A stretch of 64,000 bases of DNA from Numida meleagris (taxonomy: Eukaryota; Chordata; Aves; Galliformes; Numididae), in contig NC_034421.1 of the NCBI RefSeq assembly GCF_002078875.1, positions 14,176,781 through 14,240,780 of the forward strand. Reading direction: 5' to 3'. Shown here in pieces: positions 23,401 through 35,400 of this stretch. The position numbers and the translations under genes were made by a program. Position 1 is the first letter of the stretch, and every line of letters starts with the position of its first letter. The notes under the pieces are model-generated. The model was given only the letters and a program-made list of their open reading frames with translations, was not told the origin of the DNA and ran no database searches.

Positions 23401-26400
23401 CTTTCTCTATTCCTCTCTTTTGTTTTTTGGGTTGTGTGGCTTTTGGGTTTTTTTGGCGTAAGAAAGCCACTTTACTGTTCTTTCCATCTTTATTGTCTGA
23501 TTCTTATGATAATTATTGCAATAACAACAAGAAAAAGAGCTTGTTTTTCAGGATTTCTCTATTACTGCAATGTAACACAAGTATTTTAGTAATTTCTTTC
23601 CATAATTCTTTAAACAAGTATGTTACTTTGCTATGCTGCTATCTTATAATGTTCTATAGTTTTAAAAGTACTTTTTCTTGACTCTTTTTAAACTACTAAA
23701 TGGTTTTCTTTTCCTTCTGTCTTTACTATGGCTTACTCTGCTTATTTCCTCTGAATCTGAGAGATGAGGAGAGGAAGAAAGGAATTCCATTAACATCTGT
23801 CCTTCACTTGTTTGAGTCTCTGCCTGCTATTGTCAGGAAGAGTCTGTTAATTTTATGACAATATGATAAAGATCAAGTATTGAGCAAGAAGAAATTTGAC
23901 AATGTTTAGTTGTAGAGAATACATCAGGAGTCCAAAGGGCTACTGAGTGAGGTAGGGAATATTGTAACCATAAATGAGGGAGGAGGAATGCTGCAGCTGT
24001 GCCTCATTTTCTTTGTTTTCCTTAAAAGTGGGTTTCCTTCTGACTCCTTTCACAAAATATCCTGCATACTAAAAAGTCAAAGGAAAATGGAGGAGATTAA
24101 GTTCTCATTCCAGAGGCAGCTGCTGGCAACTTCACTTTAAAAATTAAGTGATCTGGGTATTATCGCTGGCAGGGGTAAGGTGCTGGAACTGGTTGCCCAG
24201 AGAGGTTGTGGATGCCTCATCCCTGAAGGTGCTTGAGACCTGGCTGGATGGGGCCCTGGGCAGCCTGACCTACTGGTTGGCCAACCCTGCCTGTGGCAGG
24301 GGGTTGGAGCTAGATCACCTTTGGAATCCCTTCCAATCTAGGTCATTCTGTGATTACAGAAATAGCACGTTAATGCCACGTACAAGTCCTCTTGACCATT
24401 TAGCAACATAGCTGGAAGGAGAAGCATTGTTAACTCTTTTTTTTATGTACCTTTAGGTTCTGGGATTTGGACCGAGGTGAGAACTACATGCTCTCCCCAG
24501 ATGTGCAATTTGGCTTTGAGGCTGGGGAGTGTATTAACTGTGTTTCTTACTGCAGTGCTAAAGGTGAGAAATAATAGGGCAGCTGTAATCTCTGATTCCA
24601 AACCCTTGTCAAATTGTCAGCCTTCAGTGTTCTGTAGTCCATTTTAGTAGATTCTTGTTCCTGGGCATTTCAGTAATAGCATATCTTGTAGAAGTGGTTT
24701 GCTGTAGCTCAGGATTGCCCTTCCAAAGGGGCAGTGAGATCATTCAGCACTCGGTGCACTTTTTCCTCCTATTGTGAAGTTATCTCCAAGCACACTGGCT
24801 GGATTCTCTTTGAGACTGAACCGGTGAATGTGTTCCTGGAGTATACCTAACACGTCCCAGTGTGCTAAGGACAGTCAGCAAGTGTACATTAGAACTTAAT
24901 GCAAAGAAGAACTCACTGAATGTATAGAGTGGATGTTAAGTCCTTACATTGGGTTTCTCTACAGAGTTACTCCGATCTGTTGCCTTGTTTGCTAATGTAG
25001 GTGTAGCTAGAGCTTACCAGAGTGGTTTTAAGGATGACTTGTCTATCTATACTACAAAAATAGGTATTTAATAATAAATGGATAAAATGAAACCATTGTC
25101 TGATATATTTAAAAGATAACTTCCTCTGGTAGCTTAGGCGACAGCCATTGATTCTCAAAAGAAACTTTTTCTTTTTTTCCTTTTTTTTTTTTTCCCCCCC
25201 CTGAAATGTTCTCCAGTACAGGGCTAGAATGCTGGTTTGCAGGAAGGCCAAGAAACAAACTCTGCTCAAATAAGGCTTCCCAGCATCCCAGAACCAGAGC
25301 TAGGCTGCCTACTACTTTGTATCATGTTTGTTTTTCTGAAGAAAGATGTGAAGTGTCTAAAATGTCTGTGAATGGCAGGTCTCCTTGCAGCTGGTACTAA
25401 CAAAGGGAGGGTGGCAATGTGGAGGAACGCATCAGTATCCAGTCAGAGCGCAGGGGCTTTGGAGGGCAAGGAGAAGTGGAAACTCCAGGCATCTACAGAA
25501 CTTGAAGGAAATATCACTCAGATAAAGGTAAGGCAAGAAAGAGTCTTACATTTTGTTAAGACTTCAGAAACATCCGTTGATTATACCATCTTTGTGAAGT
25601 AGATAACTATGATTGCTAATGTACAGATGCACACACCACCAAAGAGGCCATTCCGCATCCTAAAGGAGGAAAACCCTTGAATAAAGCAACTTTCAAAACT
25701 GAAACGAGCCATAATATTAACTGTTTGCAGCTGTTCTGTTACAGACAGGGTTGAAATGCCCAGCAGTGTCACGCACCAAAATGCAAATAAATAGATTGCT
25801 CCAAAAGTAACGATCCTATTTCTTTCCAGAGAAACCACAACAGGTACAAAGAGTACTATAACACTGTTTGACAGAGTGAATTCTCAGCTATAAAACACTT
25901 TATACAGTATAGTCACCACCATGAACTTCGCATTTTTGCCAGTGGTGAACAAGAGCTGCATGCTGCGCTTGTACAAATCTGCACCAGCGAAGGTGCCCCA
26001 CTGTCACCGCTGTTGAAATGCATCACCCAGTGCCTCCCTGTGCTCACATCCACTGTTTGGTCTCCTTAAATGTTCAGCAAGAGTCAGTGGCTGTCATTTT
26101 TTCCCTCATGGAGTTCAATGGCACGTTTGCTTCGTATACACTTCCGTGTCAGACACTGTGTTGTCGGAGTGCCCCTCCCCTGCCATCTGTCACACGGCAA
26201 CAAAATGTAATGGAATATGGGTGGAAAGGGTCAACCTCTACTGCCCTGCCTCTGACAGCGTGGGCCAACATAATGAAATAGGAGGTATTACTTTCGGAGC
26301 AGGCCTTGTCTTTCTCTCTACCTGGGAGAACTGGAAGTCACAACATCCTTAAATCCAAGCATCTCTCCTTCGTATTTCTCACTGATTAACTCTTTGGATT

Positions 26401-29400
26401 CAACACCCTGAAATTATTTTCTGGAGAAGGCAGACTGGCACAAATGTCACATTTCATAGAACCGTAGAACATCCCGAGTTGGAGGGGACCCCGGGGATCG
26501 TGGATCCAACCCCTGGCCCCACACAGCGACACCCAAACCTCAACTCTGTGTCTGAGGGCAGCGTCCAAACACTCTGTGAGCTCTGGCAGCGTGGGGCTGT
26601 GCCCACTGCCCTGGGGGCCTGTTCCGTGCCTGACCACCCTCCGCTGAAAAACCTTTTCTTAATATCCGAAGTTTATTGAAATGTATTAAAATACCAAGCA
26701 ACAAAATCTCATTTAAATTATTTTCTAGATAGTGACCAAAAAAAAAAAACCACCTGTCTCTGTGTGAAGTTTGCTTTTGCTGGTAGTTAAATATTTATTT
26801 TCATCTGAATATTTCTCAGGTGAAAAGAGATGCCCCCTAGAAGGACGCACTACACTTTTACACATAAAATGACATTTTGTCTGCTTTTGTCAGAAAATGT
26901 CGCTTTGCTAATCTGTCTCTAGTAGTTTTAAAACGAATGAACGAAACACTGCCACCAACACAAAAACCAACCACTAACACAGGAGCCTTCTCCCCTGACC
27001 CCCAGCCCTTCTGTGTGCCCTGACCCAGCCATGAAGGCAGCTCCTATTCCAAACCTGTGCAATGAACTGTGTAACTTGCTTGTCAAGGAGCATCATCAGT
27101 AGTGCTGGAGTTCAGGCAGAGCGCTGCTGCCCTGCACTGTGCATGTGGTTACAGGTTCCAGACTGTAAACATTTGCATCAGCTCTCACTAACGTCTTATG
27201 GAAGAAGAGCTCTTGGATAGTCAACTGGTTGCCCCAGTGTTTTCTGGAAAGAATTGTCCTGGGATAGGAATAAACATGAACAGTGTCAGATGCTCTTGTT
27301 TAACTGTGAATTTGGAAAGGCAGAATGAAAAAAGGGGTATTAATTTCTCCTTGATACAGAAATAATTAATCAGCTGCATGTTAATACCTGTCCTGGCAGA
27401 CCATCTCAGAAGCACATCTTATAGATCTGTGAAATTTTGAAGTGTGTCTTCAATTTTAGATTTGCTCCGCTCTGTACAAGTGTTCTTTTTCAATCCTAAA
27501 GCAAAAAGGGAAAGGTAAGTCCTCGTAACACTCGTTTAAAAATCTAGCTGGAATACTTCCTCCTTTTCCTTGAAGAAGCCCTGTGTTTCCTTGGATCATT
27601 TAGCACGTGGCACAGCACTATTTGTTGGGGAATTTGAACTACTTTCACTGAAAGGCCTAGCAAAACTGCAGAGAAGAATGAGGTAATCAAATAAGATATT
27701 GTGTGTGCAACAAACTAAGGCGTTATTAAGCCCATTCAGTGAGATTCTCTCAAGTATAAATGTAAGGTGGTGTAATAGTATCTCAAGAAGAGTGTTTTTA
27801 ATATAAAAAACAGTTCCTTTACTTAAACTAAGGTAGTCTGAGCAGCTGGGTAACTAGCATTGTATTTTCATCTCATAATTCCTGGTTATTGGCTATAGTT
27901 GGACTTTGTGCCATGTATGTGTGCTTGTGTATGTGTGCATATAGACACAAAGTGTTGATTCCATCCTAACCCTTCTCATCTCTCTTGGGATGTTGTTGTG
28001 ACTGTTAAGGCCTTAGATGGAATTATGCACTGTGCTTTCTTTTCTTGCTCTCATACACAGTGGGGCTCCCGAAAAAACCTCCTGGCAGTGAGCAGCATCA
28101 GCTCTGTGGTCATCCTCAGTGAGCAGGCCATGTCCTGTCACTATAATCAGCAAGTGGCTGCTGTGCAGGTGTCTCCCAGCCTGTTTAATGTGACCTTCTT
28201 CAGCACAGGAACCACGCACAACCTTCACGTTGATATGAATGTTAATGGAGTCTTCGCTACTAAGGTTACGTTGATCTTTTTGTTTCTTTGCTCAGTTGTT
28301 TGCCTAGCTAGGAGTATAGAGACCAGACTTTCCAAGTCCTTAATGTAATTCTTTGATATTCCATTTGTCTAATAGAAGTCCTCTTATGGCTTATTGTGAT
28401 CATGTTGTGGTGGAGCTGGTTTTCAGGTAGCGCACTGACTTGGTAGCTCTCTGGATACTGACTTCAGTTTTTTTTTGATTTGCAAATCCTTCCACTCTAA
28501 TGTACAGGGGAATTAGTAAAAGGTGGCAATTGTGTGGAAAATCTTAGTGTTTCTGCATAAATTACTGCATGAGTCCAGGTGGAACCGAGTGCATTTTTTA
28601 AAATTGTTTTAGGATGCTGTCGTGTTCTGGAATGGGAAGCAAGTTACTGTCTTTGAGTGCTCAGAAGATACCTTAAGAAATGCAGGTAAGATTTGGAAAA
28701 CAGCAATAGGCTAAGTGTTCAGAGTTGAAGTATTTGTGTTCCTGAATGAAGAGCTCAGTTCTCTTCATTCATGTTAACTGACGTATTACAATAACGTTTT
28801 TCACCTTGCACTTATGAATTTTTTATTAATTAGGCTTATTATCTCCACACTGTAGAACAGGATGGTTAGGTTGTAAAACTATGGGTCGGTAGTTACACAA
28901 GTCATCAACAAAACCAGAACTCAAATACCAGTTCCTAGATCGATCTTTTGTTCACTAAACTTGCTGGGATATACTGTATGGCTTGACCTCACAATATACT
29001 AGTGTTCCTGTATGAGTCACAGGTAAGGTCTTTGATTAAAATGCCTTAGCCAGCTCATACCCCCAAGTTCTTCTCCTCAGAGCTGCTCTCAGTCCATTCC
29101 CTGCCCAGTCTGTTTTTGTGCTTGGGATTGCCCTGACCCAGATGCAGGACCTTGCACTTGGCCTTCTTGAACTTCATGGTGTTTGCACGTGCCCGCCTCT
29201 AAAGCCTGTCTGGGTCCCTCTGGATGCATCCCTTCCCTCCTGCGTGTGAGCACAACACGCAGCCTGGTGTCATCTGCAAATCATGTTTGCATAGCACTTG
29301 CACAGGAATGGGGAAGGAGTGGGTTCCAGTGTCAGCTGTCAGGAAAATCTGTTCCATACATTGCTGTATGTACAGCTGGTTTATTCTGTGAGGAATTGTC

Positions 29401-32400
29401 CCTGAATATTCATTCTTTGGGAAACAGGATACGCAAAATTTCATTAATCTGATCCAAAGTCTCGAGGGACAGTTCAGGCTTTTTATTTTAATAATCAAGT
29501 TCCCAACAATGAAACTATTTTAAAACCACTCATTTCTGGCAGCTGTTCCTCTTTGCAATTATAGTTCAGTAGAGGAACGTGTGAATTCCCTTGATGGAAC
29601 TTCATACTGCACTACTTGTTTTCTTTGTCATTACCCATTTCAGCACCTTCTCTGTCCTCTCCCACTTGTTTTCATGGGCAGAACGTACAGAAAGCCTGTT
29701 CACAAAAGGAGTCCCAGCTTTTCCTTGTAGTGCCAAACTGGAGGAAGACCGGAACACCAAGGAGTTTGGGAACCAGTAGAAGTCATGGGTTGTAAAATGC
29801 AGTTGGTACAAGATGGGAGAAGTCATTTCCTTTTAGTCTTTTTAAAACACCAAAACACACACAATCACACAAAAATCCCAGCTAACTGTTTATTGTAATG
29901 ATGGTTTTACTGTGGCTGTTCCAGGCTCTTTTCTTTGCGACTCTCCAGTTCTGTCGATGCACGGAGAAAATTTGTACACGGTTGAGCCGTATCGGGTCCA
30001 AGTCCGAACGTGGCAGGTGAGAGCTGATGAGAACACAAAGCGAGGAATGCATCTCGCTGTTTCTCAGAGACTGATGTTGCAGTTTAATAGATAAAAGGAG
30101 CTTCTGTAAACCTGTTGACTGTACGTTTGTCATAGGAAAAACCTGCTGTGTTCTTTTACATTTTGAGTTCTTTAATCTGTCACGTTTTAAAATTACTGCA
30201 CTATAGCTAATAGTAAGAAGTATTTATAATAGAAAACAGAATTCTTTAAGGATCAGACTGCGTACGAGGATCTAAATTGCTAGCGTTTGAATATATATTA
30301 CTAATAGGAAATTGAGCGTATTTTGAGAGGATGAAAATACTCCCTGTATATTGTGTGCTCCTATGGAGTCTTGCTTAAACTTTGCAGCCTCTCCTTGTCA
30401 ACCAAAACCAAAAGGAGAAATATAATCTTTATAGTTCTGATGTATAATTTTATTTAATATTCAAGAAAAGGTAGGCTTTCTCAGATCAAGGAATGATTTC
30501 ATTTATATATATGTATTATTTATTTTTCCGGCTGCATATTAATGGACATTTAGGGAGCTGTATTCATGCATCCTTCTTTAATAGAAAAAGTTGTATTACC
30601 AAAGGGCCTATTTTTACAGAAGAAAAATGTAGACTCTTTTGGAGACTACACATCTAGTTTTCAACCTGAAGCAGATTGTGAGACCTTTTGGGGTGTATGT
30701 GAAGTGTAGTTTCTCTCATTTTGCTGATGGTGATTTGTCTAGTGCAGATATTCATTGGCTAGCTTAGTGACAAAATAAAATCCCTCCTAATTAAACTTGG
30801 AACATTCAAACCTAGTGTTATACCTTTCTTCTCAGGGAACAGTTAAACAGCTCCTGGTGTTTTCTGAAGCAGAGGGGAATCCGTGCCTCTTGGATGTCTG
30901 TGGAAACTTCCTGGCTGTGGGAACTGATTTGGCTCACTTTAAAATCTTTGATCTCTCTCGCAGGTATTAATAAGCCTTTAAAAACAATCTGTTCATACTC
31001 AGGGGCATTCTGTGTGTGTGGGGCAGAAATCTTTAGCTGATTTAGATCCTTTGAAAAGCAATGATCTCTTTGAAACTTGAGACAATACGTGCAGTCCGTA
31101 TGAACTGATGGCGTTTCTGAAGCAAGGGAAGAGTCACAGAATCATAGAGTGATTGGATAAATTGTGGAACGAGTAATGTAGTAACTTAAAGAGAATGGAG
31201 AACTTACAGAAGATATTCAGCCTGGAGAAGAGAAGGCTGCGAGGTGACCTGAGAGCGGCCTGTCAGTATCTAAAGGGGAGCTACAGGAAAGAAGGGGACA
31301 GTCCTCTTTAGCAGGGTGTGTGGTGATAGAACGAGGGGAAGTGGCTTCAAGCTCAAAGAGGGGAGATTTACTTTGGATATAAGGAAAAGTCTTTTACAGT
31401 GAGGGTGGCGAGGCGCTGGGACAGGTTGCCCAGAGCTGTGGTGGATGCCCCATCCCTGGAGACTTTCAAGGCGAGGCTGGATCCGGCCCTGGGCAACCTG
31501 ACCGAGCTGTGATGTCCCTGTGCATTGCAGGGAGTTGGAGTAGATGGTCTCCAGGGGTCCCTTCCAACTCTAAGGACTGTGATTCTATGATCATTTCTGC
31601 TGACAGTCTCAGAAAAGCTGACAAAAAGATGCAGCTTCTCATAAACCAACAAACTTGGATCCAGTGAATCCATGAAGAAAGTGAATTGTGGATGCTATTC
31701 TTTCTTCTGCTTGGGTTAAATTAGAGGTTTGTTTAATTTTGTTCAACTTATACTGTGTTCCCATTCTGACAAACTGCTATGGCATGTCAAAGATGTGCCT
31801 GATCCAACGTTCAATTCAAAAAATCATTTGCTAGTGATAAGGTTTTTCAAAATTACAGTAAAATAAATTTTGTTCTCACATACTGTGACCAGAGAACTGC
31901 TAAACTGAGGTTGCATGCATACTACATAGGACACAGTTTGAAGGTGTTGGTTTTGGGCAGGTTGTAATCAGCACAAGTATTAGGCTGGTTATGATGGTTG
32001 GTAGTGAAAGCAACTCCTCTGTACTGTGTTAAATTTTTGTGGCTAGTAATGATAATACCCCTATTACCCCTTCTCAAATGATGACAGCATAGCACGCCTT
32101 AGTTTTACAGCTAACGTTGTTGACTTAACATAAATGAGAGGTCCAAACATGTAACCCAAGAATGTTATTTTTACAGAATCAAAGATGTCTTATATGGGAT
32201 TATATTAAGGGTCTGAGTTGCTGCCACTTCTGTCTGTCATGTTCTTTAGATTCATGAAGTTTGTCCTCTTTGCTGAATAATTACTGGGTTTGTGACTATA
32301 CAATTGATGAGGTTGTTTAGAGATGAGACAGTCTTTTGGAACGTGTGTACAGTTGGAAAGTGACTCGTATGACATAAATGCCCCCCCCCCACACTCCCCA

Positions 32401-35400
32401 GTGATGTTTCTTTACTTTGTTCCAGAGTGTGTTTTTTCCATACACAGAACTTCAATAAAGGGCTATATTCAACATTACAGTACTGTTCAACTTAAATAGA
32501 AAAAGCAGTCCTCTGAATTTAAAATTCTGGTAGGATGCTCTTTCTGGATTCCTGTAGAAGTGTGGAAGTTTGTTCTTGCTAACTCACTGGGGAATGAGCC
32601 TTTCCTTCCTTAACTTCCAAAAGGCAGCTCACAGCAGGAGAAGCAAGAGTCTGGGCCAGTGGTCTTGGGAGGTAGAAATAATTTGTTGTTGTTGTTTTTA
32701 AGGTTTTTGTTTGTTTATTTCTTTTAACTTGAAAAATGTTTTGGCCGATGACTATTGTCACATGCTTGCCACTATATGACTTGAGTCTATTCCATTCCAC
32801 AGAGAGGCAAAGGTGCACTGCAATAGCAAGAATTTCTCCGAGCTGTTTCCTGGCCTTGGAAACATTGCATCTGTCAAGTGCAATGCTAACGGCAATAAAG
32901 TCAGCATCCTTGTTAGCAAGGTGAGGCAAAACTTCATGCAGCACCCTGTGGCCTGAATACCAGTTAATAGACTGGTACAGGTCAAGGTGATTACTGAAGA
33001 TGCAAGGTTAACTTCACAGAAATAAACCTTCAGCTTCTGTGCACTGTAATGGGACTGCAAAGTGCACATCCAAGCATGTAGCTGAACGCTAAAGTTAAGC
33101 TATGTTCAGGTTTTATACATTTGCTGAGAACAGCCCGAAGTGAAAGCAGTGGTTCAGTACAAAAGCTGCTTTGTAGCATTTCAAAGAAATCCAAAGCAAA
33201 CTTGCTAGAATAGAAGAACAGCAAGTAATTATCTGATACTCCTTCCAAAGAATGTTCTTGTATGATTACAAGTACATAGAACTGTAGGAGTATGAATCAG
33301 ATGAGATAAACTTACTATCCAAACTTCAGCTTTTTTCTTTAACTGTGTGCTTCAGCAGTATTTTTTGCCTTCTTATAGGCAAACGGGAGTACTGATTCCA
33401 AGATCTGTTTCTATGATGTTGAAATGGACAAAGTTACACTCTTTGATTTCAAAGCTGAACAAGGAATTGGTAGGGAGAAGCTTTCTTCTGGGCATGGTAT
33501 TGGCAGGTAAGTAACAATTCTGAGAATTATTACTTGAGGCTTTAAGATAATCTGCCCTTTGAAGGTGAGCAACATCTTGATACTGACATTACTCTGTGTA
33601 GGAGTTTATGCCAATTAAATTGTTTTCTCAAGAATCACAGAATTGTAGGAGTGGGAAGGGACCTCTGAAGGTTATCAAGTCCAACTCCTCTGCTAAAGCA
33701 GGTTCCTTACAGTAGGTCACACAGGACTCCACAACCTCTCTTCGCAGCTTGTTCCAGGCCTCTGTTGCTCTCACTGTAAAAAAAAGGTTCTTCCTTGTGC
33801 TTGTATGGAACTTTCTGTGTTCCAGTTTTTGTCTATTGCCACTTCTTCCATTGTTGCACACAACTGAAAATAGTCCTGCCCCATTGACTTAACTTCTGCA
33901 CTTTAGTTATTTGTAGTGACGAGATCTCCCCTCAGACTTCTCCAGACTGAAGAGTCCCAGGTCTCTCAGCCTTTCATCGTAGAGAAGATGCTCCAGGTCC
34001 CTAATCATCTTTGTTGCCCTCCACTGGACTCTCTCTAGGAGATCCCTGTCTTTTTTGAACTGAGGAACACAGAACTGGACGCGGTACTTCAGATGTGGCC
34101 TCACCAGGGCAGAGTGGAGAGGGATCACCTCCCTCAACCTGCTGCCCGCGCTGGCTCTTCTTGATGCGCCCTGGCCACAAGGGCACATTGCTGGCTTGTG
34201 ATCAACCTCTTGTCCACCAGAGTCCATTTGTCCTTTTCCTCAGAGTTCCTTTCCAGCAGGTCAGCCCCTGACCTGTACTGATGCATGTGGTTTTCCTCTT
34301 CAGGTGCAGGACCTTACACTTGCTGTTGTTGAAGTTCATTGGGTTTCTCTTCACTCAGCTCACCAGCCTGTCTAGGTCTTGCTGGTGTGTCAGCCACTCC
34401 TCCCAGCTTCGTATCATCAGCAAATGTTCTGAGGGTGGATTCTGTCCCTTCATTCAGGTCACTGATGATGTTATTGAACAAGACTGGACACAGCACCAAC
34501 CCCTGGGGTGCACCACTAGTTACAGGCCTCCAACTATACTCTGTGCCACTGATCACAGCCCTCTGAGCTCTGCCAGTCAGCCAGTTCTCAGTCCACCCAT
34601 CTATCTACCCATCAGTCTATTTATCTATCCCACACTTCCTAAGCTTCGTTATAAGGGTACTGTGGGAAACTGTGTCAAACGCCTTGCTGAAGTTGAGGTA
34701 TGCAACATCCACTGCTCTCCCTTCTACCCAGCCAGTGATGACAACATAGAAGGCTACCAGATGGGTCAAGCATGATTTCCCCTTGGTGAAATCATGTTGG
34801 CTACTCCCGATAACCATCTTTTCTTCTAATTGCTTGGAGATGTCATCCAGAACAAGTTGCTCCATCACCTTTCCAGGGAATAAGGTGAGGCTGACTGGCC
34901 TGTAGTTTCCTGGATCCTCCTTGCCCTTTCTGAAGACTGGAGTGACACTGGATGTTCTCCAGTCTTCAGGCACCTCTCTCATTCTCCAAGACCTGTCAAA
35001 GATGATAGAGACTGGTTTGGCATTCACCAGTTTAGTTTGACTAAACTGGTGCCTTATCAGCCTGCATCCCTGACTCTTCCAATCCATTAACTATGGAGTA
35101 TCAAACGAAGCTATGTAAAGCAAGCTTAAAATAATGAGGAGGTGAGTGGAACATAAGGGTAGAAATTCCTATTTGCTTTTACAGTGATTTTTCTTAGTGA
35201 GTTTTTCTTGAGAAATAACAGCCTTAGAATAGATTTAGTCCTTTTCAAAAACTAGGTGTTATGGACAAAAAAAGTGTTGCAATTTTCAGTGCTGCAAAAA
35301 ACAACCTAATGCAAATTTTGTCTTGTCAGTTAGGCAAATGTGAGTAGTGAAAGTTGTTTTCAAGTGTAGTGCCTTGTGCAGCCCATAAGAGGCCACTGCA

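Larger units (their letters stand above)
25528..28060 (+). other. IFT140: IFT140 intron 8
   Basis: This 2.5 kb intron holds a mariner-like element with both termini (25794-26304) and a minus-strand CR1 fragment (26454-26672). The remaining sequence shows no recognisable gene. Confidence 0.7.
30964..32802 (+). other. IFT140: IFT140 intron 12
   Basis: The intron contains a tiny minus-strand CR1 end (31133-31158), a plus-strand CR1 (31190-31592) and a C10 run (32381-32390). The remaining sequence is unremarkable. Confidence 0.65.

Noticed and set aside
23181..23681. 166-codon plus-strand frame
   Set aside because: It is low-complexity intron sequence rich in Phe, Leu, Ser and Lys with no family features.
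33628..35087. Reverse-transcriptase frames as a functional gene
   Set aside because: They are broken fragments of CR1 ORF2 inside a truncated LINE, with stops and frameshifts between RT motifs.
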